Part shown: in pieces, positions 1-10,262 of the stretch
Position numbering within the stretch: the stretch's first letter is position 1
Layout of the letters: the number at the start of each line of letters is the position of its first letter
Assembly (NCBI GenBank): GCA_003864495.1
Contig: ML133421.1
Span: 2,790,001 to 2,854,000, forward strand
Direction: 5' to 3'
From: Nemopilema nomurai
Taxonomy: Eukaryota; Cnidaria; Scyphozoa; Rhizostomeae; Rhizostomatidae
Length of the DNA stretch: 64,000 nt
Program-made: the position numbers and the translations under genes
Notes under the pieces: model-generated
Told to the model about the DNA's origin: nothing
Seen by the model: the letters and a program-made list of their open reading frames with translations, nothing else
Database searches by the model: none

Positions 1-2640
1 TTACATTACGCCACTGTTATTTGTTTTCTCCCTGCTATTACAAGGCAGGCTTCTGCGTTATAGTCATGACTCTGTGAATTTTCTCGAGACGAAACTTCAT
101 AGGCTTTCTCGTGTAATTAGCCTTGCTTTAACACGGTGTGCTTGTTCTATCCTTAAAATTATATCTTAACCTGCTCTGCTTACTACACTCTGCTTGGAGT
201 CTTCGAGAGGATGCGCTTAGTGCTTTGGAGCCTATTTGGGCCTGTGGCAGCATGCGTTACAGAGGCACACAACTGAGAAGTCTTTTTCTACTTTTCAAAG
301 AGAAAGATGCAACACTGTCTGGCAAGTTCTGTAGCCCTGCACCGAACTGGGTCACAGCAAAAATCACCCCAAGCAGATCCTGCTTCTACATTATCTCAAA
401 CAGTGAAGACACGATCTTTGAAATGGGCCTTGCTTGAGCAGTCTGTAACAAGCTTAGAATTAAGAATCAAGATAACGTCTAGGGCCTGCGTGAATCTGAA
501 AGCCAATTTGATCAGAACCAATTAGAAGCGAACAGACCTGGGTCAACGGGCGTCGTTTTTGATATCGTTTTTAATTAGCAACATTATCTTCGTATGCCTG
601 ATATGAATATGCAAGGGCTAAATTGGAGCGAAACTTGCAAGCCACACGTACCTGTGTCTGAAAGACTTCTGAAATGGTCTGGACCTGAAGAGCAACAGTT
701 CCTATAGTCAGATTAACGTTAATACTTATTAATTTGACATGAGTGCGGCATGAAGTATGGATTTTTGAGAAATCGCGCGTCAGTAAGACCAGACCAAACT
801 GCTAATCGATTTTGCTCTTCTTCCTACTTTTTGAGTGCACAGTACAATCCCAACTCGCTAAATGGTTCCTGTCTCTTGATCCAAAGAAATAAACTAATTT
901 CTGATAGTTATTTAAATTATTATGCTAGATTTGTTGAAGGTCGTCTAATGAACAAAACCAGGCCACTGTATCTCAAAGTTCTTCTAAATAATATATATAT
1001 TAAGTTCGAATGCACTTGGAGGTGTTTTCAAACCGTGTTCTATATGATGTTCAAGCTTTCTGTGCCGAAAAATAATCAGTAATATGCAGCTCTGGATTGC
1101 AGTAGCTGAACATGATGTTGACACGATGGGGTGGCTACACAAACAATCATTACTTAGAGCTACACAGTTGAGCACGAAAATGCTATGTTGCTGAGTTGTG
1201 TTATTTTGCGGAAAATATCTAGCTCACAAGATTTTCAGAGTCAACCTGCGATTTAACTTCAATTTTTTGTATAGAGGACTCTTTTTTCAAACACTTTTTT
1301 TGCCAAAGATCCTTTTTTGCACATTTGCTGCACTTATCATCCACAGAATATGAAAACGTTGAAAAATATCTAAAAGCAAGGTAAATTGAAAGTTGATATT
1401 ACGTTCAAAAGCTTGGTCGTTTCTAGGTAAAGGTTTGGTAGGCCCCCTTATTCTCTCATGGGGTGTTCGACCCGAAACTGGCTATCTACTATGCTAGATT
1501 TTAGTTAATTCTTGCATTTCTGAGGAATGTCAAGTCAAAAGTATTTGAAGAGTCAGAATTTCAACACATATGATCCACACACAAGATATTTTTGATATAA
1601 TTTTGATATAAGTGTAACTAATAATTGAGCTCTTATTTTTATCTAAGTATAAAATATTTCTAAGAAGAAAGCACGAATGGCTTTATTTTGACCATTTATT
1701 TTGAAAAGTTAAAGCAGGACAATAACTGATTTTCAGCGAAATTGAAAAAATATAAACAACAGAGATGAGGTCAAGTATTTGAGCTGAAATTGCATAATCT
1801 AGACTGAATCACATTCAGAAAAAGGCATTGATGGCAATGGAGCTGTGAGACATGCATTCTCAGAAAACACCCAGGAAAATACAAAGGCACCTTTCCCTGT
1901 TTTAAGTTAGATTTCGTAAGCATGATCAGCGTCTTTATTTTTCAAACAACCATGCACTAGACTCAAAAGTAAAGAGTCTTGGCGTGACTAATCTGTTGTA
2001 ACACCTCTTGTTTACATGCCGATTTTATGGGATGAAATACTTTGAAGAACATGCAAACTCCAGATATTAATCAAAAGCCAACGAAAGCTCTTTCTTTTCT
2101 TCTTATTTCTTTTATTTTCTTTTACTTGATGCGACAGCTTGTTTCATGGGATTTGCTGATAGTAGAAAAGTTGAAACTGCCTGGACACAAGCAGGAGTTA
2201 CTGCTATAGAGAGGAAGCAAATCCAGAAGAGAGTTCAGTGCAGGCTTATTTCGTGATGTAGGTGGGTTTTTCAAGGGCTTGAGCAGGAAACAATTTTTTA
2301 GAGCCATATGAAAATGGGCCAAGGATTAAATGAATTACATTTTCAGTTGCCTGATAAAGGGGCTCTAAACATTCTTTATATTACAAGTGTGTACGAGTAC
2401 TTTATGGCAAACAGAAATCAGAATAGATGGGAATAATGTTGGCTTTGAGTCTTGATAAAGCAGGTTGAAAATTGGTAGTTTAAAATTGTCTAGCCAAGGG
2501 ATAAGGCTTATGGACACATGTAATGACCCTGACGACAAAGAAACTCTACGTTTCTAATGAGGTTTTACAATGCGTCAGTGATTTGATAGATGACATCTAC
2601 AGTAACCAGCTTTATGGAGTTTTTTTGGTGCAAATCGCAG
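1..2640. other. AT-rich stretch without a recognisable gene
   Basis: Apart from the repeat arm at 391-632, this stretch shows only short ORFs on both strands with no recognisable motif and no convincing exon with matching splice sites. Several T-rich and A-rich runs are present. I see no RNA gene here. Confidence 0.5.
391..632 (+). repeat. Interspersed element, arm A of a 15-kb-spaced inverted repeat
   Basis: About 240 bp here are nearly identical, by eye, to the reverse complement of 15528-15770. Similarity fades gradually beyond both ends, with weaker matches around 345-390 and 633-660, so the element is probably longer than the near-identical core. There is no coding capacity, no tRNA-like A/B boxes and no obvious target-site duplication. 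It is best read as two copies of an unnamed non-autonomous element, or as a segmental inverted duplication. Confidence 0.8.
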
Positions 2641-2784
2641 ATTATAACCATAATAAAGGCCTATTTAGCTGAAAAGTTGAAGCAAAGAGAGAGGCTCTTG
2701 TTAGAAAAACAGGCTTTTGAGAGGCAGGCTTCCGAAGTTCGGAGTCGTATGGCCCTTAAAAGAGATTTGCGAAATCGAATCTAA
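2641..2784 (+). CDS. Possible terminal exon, short coiled-coil tail of an unidentified protein
   Basis: An open stretch of about 47 codons follows an acceptor-like CAG ending at 2640 and stops with TAA at 2782-2784. The peptide is highly charged and helix-like, rich in Glu, Arg, Lys, Gln and Leu (for example KLKQRERLLLEKQAFERQ), which suggests a coiled-coil tail. I could not find matching upstream exons in the window, so it may be the last exon of a gene starting to the left, or a chance ORF. The protein is not recognised. Confidence 0.3.
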   Translation: MITIIKAYLAEKLKQRERLLLEKQAFERQASEVRSRMALKRDLRNRI

Positions 2785-2954
2785 GAGCGGACAGGAGTAA
2801 GACTGTTTTAACGATACTTGAATGAGTAAATTGCTTTTCATTTGTTCTTTATGTGGTCATGTTGCAAACTGGTGCTCAATTGGTACTCAGATAAAGGGAT
2901 CGTCGATCGTCATGACGTTTTGATAAAGCCTGGTTTCCATGTAACTCTTACACA

Positions 2955-3135
2955 CCCAAAGGCGACCCAACGGTGAACTGACGGTGATCCGATGGAGATG
3001 GCGACCTGACAGTGACCTAACGGCGACGGCGACCTGACGGCGACCTGACGGCGACCTGGCAGTGACCTGACAGTGACCTGACGGCGACCTGACGGCGACC
3101 TGACGGCGACCTGACGGCGACCTGGCGGCGTGACA
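2955..3135. repeat. 11-bp minisatellite (unit GGCGACCTGAC)
   Basis: Imperfect tandem copies of an 11-bp GC-rich unit, with variants containing CAGTGACCTGA. It is much more GC-rich than its surroundings. A short antisense ORF across it is only a translation of the repeat. Confidence 0.85.
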
Positions 3136-4265
3136 GCTGTACAGAAAAAGATGTTAAGCTCAGTTTGCGGTGCTGCCGGGACACCGTCATGATAATAATA
3201 CGAATATTTTTGAAAGGATTTGAAAACATTTCAGGAGAATGACTGCTGCTATCAATGGCTGTTATGTGAAATTTGAATTCATGTAAACTAGAATTGTTGA
3301 TTGATTCAAGTCACAATTTCACAATATAAAACTGAACGATGTATTAAGGTTGGTCAAAAGGTTGAGGAATACATTAATCATAGCTGAATTTGAAGGTTTC
3401 TTTTTAGCCTTTTTTTTAATTCTTGATTTTGATAAGAAATATTCCGCGTGCACTGTCCTGTTTACGAATCAATCCCAGTGTGCATTTCGCTTGACCAATT
3501 CCAAGCTTTGTTGATATTCCTCTCCCAAGATTCTTCTTCTTTTTGGTCTTCGTAATTTCTTGTGCCTGAGGGATAACCTGTACAATAAACTGTCATTATT
3601 AGCTTTTCATCATGTTGTGCGGATAGATCGATGAAAGAACCTACCATTTACAGACAGGGAAAATCTAGAACAATCTAGCAAAAAGGGTAGCCGTAGTCAC
3701 GTCTCTTGATACGCATTCGTGTTAAGACTTAAAATCCGAGTCATGCCAATGGTCACGTGACCAAATCTTAAACCAATGGCATTATTCGATGGAGCGTTTG
3801 AAACAGGAACAAAAAACCATAGAAAATCTGTATTCTGAAATAATATGATCTCAGATATTCTGAAAAGGCTTGTGCAACTGGCTTCAGTTGACTGTACTTG
3901 GATTTAAAGAAAGGTTAACTCATTGCACAACTAACAGGGGTGTTTGCAAATTCAAAAATTGTTTTCAGGTAGTCATTTGCCACTACGCGAAGAAGGGTGC
4001 TGGAGGAGAGGGAACGGAAATCAATCGAGCTCAATGCAATTTCAAGAAAGAAAATATTTGTAAAGCAGATTTGCTGTCATTCGCAAACAGTTGACAAGGT
4101 ACAGTCCACTCATATTACGCAGTGGCTCAAGTTACAGGGGGGCGTAGAGACGACGTCTTTGTAAAATTGCTTCAAGTGTATATTGCGTGCCGAATACCCT
4201 AAAACAACAGGGGCTCTGGGATCTGCAAGCCCCCCAGCGGGTCAAGGGCAGGACCCTGGTAGGGG
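3136..4265. other. Intergenic DNA, no gene seen
   Basis: Only short ORFs without motif or splice context. The GC-rich stretch just before the microsatellite (about 4210-4265) resembles the end of an interspersed repeat from which the TATC array may have grown. Confidence 0.45.
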
Positions 4266-4818
<553 letters not shown>

Positions 4819-5519
4819 ACTATTCATCTATACCTATCTACCTGAATCCATGCTGCGCTTCAGACAAAATGTTATATTTATTGACATGGGCTGTTATGCT
4901 AGAATGGACGATATGTTCCATGACTTTGCAAAAAAAACAAGTCAGTGAGATAGGTCTTTAGTTATTTGGGTCACAGTTATTACCTTTCTTGAAATAGCTC
5001 CTTGGGCCAACTAGCTTTTGAAGATCCTTGTTAAGATGGGAGCCATTGTCCCAGCATTTTTCTTCAAGAGTCTTCCCTCTTTGAATCCGGTACTGAATAA
5101 TCAGATTTATAGTTTACAATTTTCGACCATTTTCAGCCAGCATGTTTTGCAGACAATCAAGAGCGCCATTTCGTTACTTTCATCCTTCCTCTGTTCTGCT
5201 ACTTCAAATTTTTAAAACTGTAAGAGATTCTTTTGACAAACTGCCCAAAGACATTACTTTAAGCTTTGCTAAATCAGTGTCTCTAAATGTTTTTCCATTG
5301 AAATAACAAAATCCAAAGTGTGATTTCAATCAATCAAGAAAGGTTCTTTGTTTGAGCTTGAAATATGCAGCCGCAACAAGGTACTTCTGCTATATGAATG
5401 CAATCTCCATATTCATTGTCTCTCAGTGGCTCTGTTGAGATGGAGCACTGGCGTTGGTGTCAAGTACGCATAATCCGGTACGAAACTAAGACTACAATCG
5501 CGACACAAAGAAACCAAGG
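4819..5519. other. Intergenic DNA, no gene seen
   Basis: A spacer between two tandem arrays. A 65-codon ORF at 5018-5215 has no motif, no coding-like composition and no clear splice context. Confidence 0.45.
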
Positions 5520-6000
5520 GCTCAAGGAGGCCGTGTACCTGAATGAGGCCGTGTACCTGTATGAGGCCATGTAGGGCTCAAAGAGGCCGTGTACCTGAAT
5601 GAGGCCGTGTACCTGAATGAAACCGTGTACCTGAATGAGGTCGTGTACCTGAATGAGGCCGTGTACCTGAATGAGGCCGTGTACCTGTATGAGGCCGTGT
5701 AGGGCTCAAAGAGGCCGTGTACCTAAATGAGGCCGTGTACCTGAATGAGGCCGTGTACCTGAATGAGGCCGTGTACCTGTATGAGGCCGTGTAGGGCTCA
5801 AAGAGGCCGTGTACCTGAATGAGGCCGTGTACCTGAATGAGGCCGTGTACCTGAATGAGGCCGTGTACCTGAATGAGGCCGTGTACCTGTATGAGGCCGT
5901 GTACCTAAATGAGGCCGTGTACCTGAATGAGGCCGTGTACCTGAATGAGGCCGTGTACCTGTATGAGGCCGTGTAGGGCTCAAGGATGCCGTGTACCTGA
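5520..6000. repeat. 18-bp minisatellite (unit GGCCGTGTACCTGAATGA)
   Basis: About 25 copies of an 18-bp unit. A higher-order pattern is visible: blocks end with a CTGTATGA variant followed by a copy cut short to GTGTAGGGCTCAA. Because 18 is divisible by three, both strands stay open over long stretches and give repetitive peptides such as TASFRY. Confidence 0.93.
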
Positions 6001-6515
6001 AGCATGGTCGTCAGTCACACCGCCCGAGAGGTGCATTGCACCGCATAAGAAGAGCAATCGACTCTATTCTGGGCATTTGCAGACCGATCAAAGAAAAATA
6101 TTAGACCGCTTCAAGCCCTGAAAGCGACTACTGAGATTGTTACATAGAAAGCGAGGGTGTCGTGAATATAATGCTACATTTTAGTGGCATGCTCTTGCTG
6201 TGGCGAGTTCGGGTTACGAAGACTTAGGCCAAGAAATACTGCAAGTAATCACGTAGCTCTAATGTGCAACGAACTCAATTATCGACTAAATACAATTTAC
6301 ATAAACGTTGAATAAAACATATAGTTCTGGTTTACATTAATCAATATGTGGATATCAGCAAGTACATCAACAAGACATAACATAGCAAACACAAAACTGT
6401 ACAGACACAGCTAGACAACATAGTTACAGGAAAGCAAAAGAAAAGTTATAAATTATCACATACTGACATGACACTAAAAACCCAGCTTGGGCCAACATTA
6501 CATCGTCGCAAGGCA

Positions 6516-6651
6516 TCATGCGTAGGTGCGGGGAGCTGAAGGTGTGCTGCGCTTGTTGGGGAGAGATATGCTCATGCGGGTGCTAGCACTGGCTACCCAA
6601 TTCTGGGTGTCTTCCATCAGGGGGCTTGCCCTTGTCACACTAGTCTGTCTC
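6516..6651 (-). CDS. Possible terminal exon of an unidentified minus-strand gene
   Basis: On the minus strand an acceptor (CCTCTAG) ends at 6652. It is followed by 44 codons rich in Ser, Arg, Thr and Pro, ending with TGA at 6516-6518; the tail includes SISLPNKRSTPSAP. The composition looks coding rather than random, and the tail resembles a disordered, basic C-terminus. I found no upstream partner exon with certainty. The minus ORF at 6866-7279 lies upstream but shows no recognisable domain and no clear donor. The family is unknown. Confidence 0.35.
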
Positions 6652-8099
6652 CTAGAGGCATAATGTGCAAAGGAATACTTTAGTCATCACAGCAGACAAC
6701 TGACGGCAGCATCTTAGATTAGCCTCGATTTGCTACATGGACGACATGATGCATCCCGAAGAGACGGGTATTGGCACCGATTCCATCAGTCACTTCTTTC
6801 AAATGGCTCAGTGGCATAATTTCAAACAGAGGTTTATGAGTACACATCGGCATGGGAAAGCCGCTTTATGCTACTGCGGTGAATTGAGGATACAGGGTGC
6901 GAATCTGAGCATGGAAAGTCACTAGCCAATTAGCTTCTAAATGACAGTATTGATGCGTATGGCAGTCTAGAGATGAAGTCGTGGTATCATGGGATTGCTG
7001 GAGGCTATTAGGCGCAATTAGTTCTTCTTTGCCAATGCTGTCAAGGTAAGGAAACGCATTGCGTGAAAACATCTCCTCGGTATTTGCTACCCTTAAAAGA
7101 AGATGCACGGAATCCAATTTGACCTGCAACGGCAGCTGAGTCAAAAAGACATTTAGAAGGACTAAAAGCAAGAAGAGAGAAACGTTCAGATTTGGGTACT
7201 TAGGAATATAGTCGATGGGTACCCCCAAAAGCCGTTTAAGGTCAACCAGACTAGGGTGGCGCACTGTTGTCTCGAACAATCACAATAGAAAACTCAACAA
7301 AAGTTTGGGCGTAGTCCCATTAACTATATCCAGAATTCGCCATTCCAAACTACATGCCCTGTTTTTGATGGCCTTGGTCCGCATGCACAACTGTGCTCCA
7401 TCTTGTTTAGCAGTTTAGCAAGAGCTAATGAAACTGGGTCTCCTAATCATCAATTATTTCCTTGATTGTATCTCGAGGAAAATTACGTAAAGCTCCAAAG
7501 CCTACTCTGTAGTTTCAAAAGTCATTGACTTAATGCCATGACTAATTTCTTCAGAAATAAGTTTATTTTCTTTCCTAGACAGCTAATTTTGTTCTTGTTT
7601 CGAAGTGATGAGTTTTAAGCCTATCCCTGAAACCAGGCAGAATGTTTACAGGGTAGGCTAAGGATGTTTTTGCTCCCACCTTCATTGTTGAACCTAGTCT
7701 GGGTAACAATGATTTGACTCGTGCAACTAGCAATAGGCATTTGATTACATCACAGACCCTCACGGAAATTGGTTGAAAAGACTGTATAGGGGTGCGCTTC
7801 AGTTGCTTATAGTTGTATTGCGAACGACTGGACATGAAATGCTTGCGTCCATAAAAAGTCGTTTAAGCTCAGCACTTCTTTTCTGGTTGAGTAACAAACT
7901 AACATTTTAATTCTGCATCACCAGGAAAAGTAGAGCACCGCGCGTTAACTGGAATTCCAAATCTCTCAACATTCTCTTTTGCGAGATGAGATGTTTTTCA
8001 TTAACACCCAGTTTCATTTGAAACATATGTCGGTCTTTTGAATAACACCTGACAAACATGAATTGAAAATATTTCATAGGGTGGCATGATGGGCATCAG
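6652..8099. other. Intergenic or intronic DNA, no gene recognised
   Basis: It holds a 137-codon minus ORF at 6866-7279 with a hydrophobic middle and no recognisable motif, and a 62-codon plus ORF at 6737-6925. Neither has convincing splice or family support. Confidence 0.4.
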
Positions 8100-8301
8100 G
8101 TGTCAAGTACTTCTCAACTTACCTTTTATGGCAGTCAAGACATTCGGAATAATTTATGAGTCGGAAAGATTACACCTGGAAACTCTTAGCCCAGCCAATT
8201 CCAATCTGACAATCAATCGAGTATCAGAATCAAGCATCGTTCCTGACAACAACCAGACAACTGGAGGTGTCCAGCCTACTTTTGTTTGGTTTGGGGACTA
8301 G
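8100..8301 (+). CDS. Possible terminal exon of an unidentified gene
   Basis: Preceded by an acceptor-like GGCATCAG ending at 8099, the frame is open for about 66 codons to TAG at 8299-8301. The peptide is mixed hydrophobic and polar with two N-x-S/T sites, and its composition is more coding-like than the neighbouring ORFs. A hairpin with AATAAA in its loop lies about 140 bp downstream (8443-8464), which would suit a 3' end. No upstream exon was identified and no family was recognised. Confidence 0.3.
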
Positions 8302-8442
8302 AGAACCTAATTACAGAGACGTGGTAAAATTTCGTCTCCCTTGCTACTATGAGAGAAGAAGCTGGTCTCAAAATGACTAACATTTGAATCTCTGTGACTA
8401 ACATTGGAATTTCTGTGACTGATTAAATTAGATTTGTTCGGC

Positions 8443-8464
8443 TCACCGAGAATAAACTCGGTGA
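8443..8464. promoter_or_regulatory. Hairpin with AATAAA in the loop (possible polyadenylation site)
   Basis: A perfect 8-bp inverted repeat (TCACCGAG / CTCGGTGA) encloses exactly AATAAA as a 6-nt loop. It lies about 140 bp after the stop of the candidate exon at 8100-8301. It could be a structured poly(A) signal, or an accidental feature of an unrecognised repeat. Confidence 0.4.
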
Positions 8465-8967
8465 ACTTAATTTGCCGCAATTTTGAGGCTGTCGCGCATT
8501 CGGTGGCAATTAATTAAGCTTTAATGTTCCTTCTGTTTTTGCAACATTTTTCGCAAATCTAAGGCACCAGATGTTAGCGGAACTGCGAGAATTAGCACTG
8601 GAAATGCACACTACTTTGTTTCATTAACTTTGAACTTTCTGAACTAATTGAATCCCAAGCACAACAAAGAAACACCTAGCGCAAGGGCTGCTAAAATCTG
8701 AGGACACTGGCAGCATACTTTCACACTTGCATCACCTGTCATGATCTCTCTCGTTAATGTTCAATCTATTTGACATACCATCTTATTTTGCCATACCATC
8801 TTAGGGTGCTTAATGTCTAGGTTAAATATTTGTTTCTTGAATGGGCTTCAATAAACTATTTCGGGGTGCAATTTACGATATCTAAGGAGTAGCCCATGTT
8901 TGTATTGTTGTTTGAAGTCAATTTTGGCAGGCACTGTTAAAGAAGTACAACATGGCATGGCTTACAA

Positions 8968-9204
8968 GGATGGCTCAGTGGCTAGAGGCGCTGACTACAG
9001 ACCCAAGGGTCCGTGGGTCGAGTCCCTGCCGTGACCAAACTTCACACAGAGTAAGCTGAGTCACCAGCTTTCTGTAATTCCAAGCAAAAGGATCGCGATG
9101 AATTGTCACATCGAAAGGAAAGACCAGGATACTGCTTGATAAGCAAAAATCGTATCTGTGTCCTGAAAATTACTTTCGAATGCTAAGTAGAAACAAATAC
9201 AAAT
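8968..9204 (+). mobile_element. tRNA-derived SINE, copy 1 (about 237 bp)
   Basis: The head carries an RNA polymerase III A box (TGGCTCAGTGG) and a B box (GGGTCGAGTCC) with tRNA-like spacing. A body of about 170 bp follows, ending in a short CAAAT-type tail. The whole element matches, with some divergence, the reverse complement of 12741-12990. It cannot be a functional tRNA because the acceptor stem does not close. The body family (CORE, V, Deu and so on) was not identified. Confidence 0.85.
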
Positions 9205-10262
9205 GCATAGCATGGCAATCAGCAGAAATTGACAAATCCAAACAAGAGACGATATAACTCCGAAAGCTTGCGCCCAGCCTGCTTAGCAATGTAATTTACA
9301 GTCTGCCTTGTAAAAAAGCTTCAAGCATTGTCAGGAACTTATTTTATCATGTTGTTGATAGATAAAATTGGAAATTGGCAAAGGAAGTCAACTATTAGAG
9401 AGTAAGGTTTTATTCCGACAAAATATATTGCTTGATACGATGCAGAAAGGATCCTGAATATGAAACGTAAGTGTATAAATTTTTGGTAGAAGCAACTGAA
9501 CATAAAATAATCTAGATTGAGATAAATACTAGGGGTGCTAACAGTGGTGACGTCACGCCTAAAGGGTTCTTCGAACTTAAAGGTAGCTCTGCATAGCTCA
9601 CAAACTTGCATTTCTGAGTAAATAGCGTTGTTTTTATAGACAAACAAGCATGGCTAAGATTTTTCAGGCAAAAATTAGAAGAGTCCATCAAAGGTAATTG
9701 CTTTGCTTACAAGTGAGTTTAATTCGATTCAATTCTGGCTCATTGGATCATGAGAGATTGGACCTTAGCCATTGTATATAGCATGAATATTGATGAGTGA
9801 ACTTCTGAAAGTCCGATCCTGGCCATATCCAATCTAGTTTAGTTTGAGTAACACTGTCTGAAATACTTTTCGAAGCTGCCTAGCACGGATCTTACGCAAA
9901 GCGTCAAGCAAACCGATACCTGGTGTCAGTCTGTATAACACTCCTGAACTCCAACAGAATTTGATTATTTACAAACTATGTTTAACCTTTTGTGATTATG
10001 TAACTAAAGCTTCTGTCGGAATGAACATTTACTGTAATCATTTCGAATACTTTAAACACACTTTGTACACCTGCAAACATTGACAATGCTGACCTGTCAA
10101 TTTGGCAGGACGTGCTGCCACGCAACGACAACAGGCAGAAGTTTGATCTGTGAATAAAAAGCAGATGTAGATATTTCACATTGCCTTAAAAAGCCCAGCA
10201 CTTTCGTCAGAAGACATTTTCGCCATCTCTTCGCGCATATACTTGGTGGAAAGCAGTGCAAC
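9205..10262. other. Upstream region of the cyclase gene, no other gene seen
   Basis: AT-rich DNA with short ORFs on both strands. The 5' UTR and promoter of the ADP-ribosyl cyclase gene probably lie at its right end, but I cannot place a TATA box or transcription start. Confidence 0.4.

Noticed and set aside
5706..6005. Minus-strand ORFs encoding TASFRY or TRPHSG repeats
   Set aside because: Artefact of the 18-bp minisatellite; no start, splice or family support.
6866..7279. 137-codon minus-strand ORF
   Set aside because: No recognisable domain, no coding-like composition over its length and no splice partner; kept only as a note.
8968..9040. Functional tRNA gene
   Set aside because: A and B boxes are present, but the acceptor stem does not pair and a SINE body follows.
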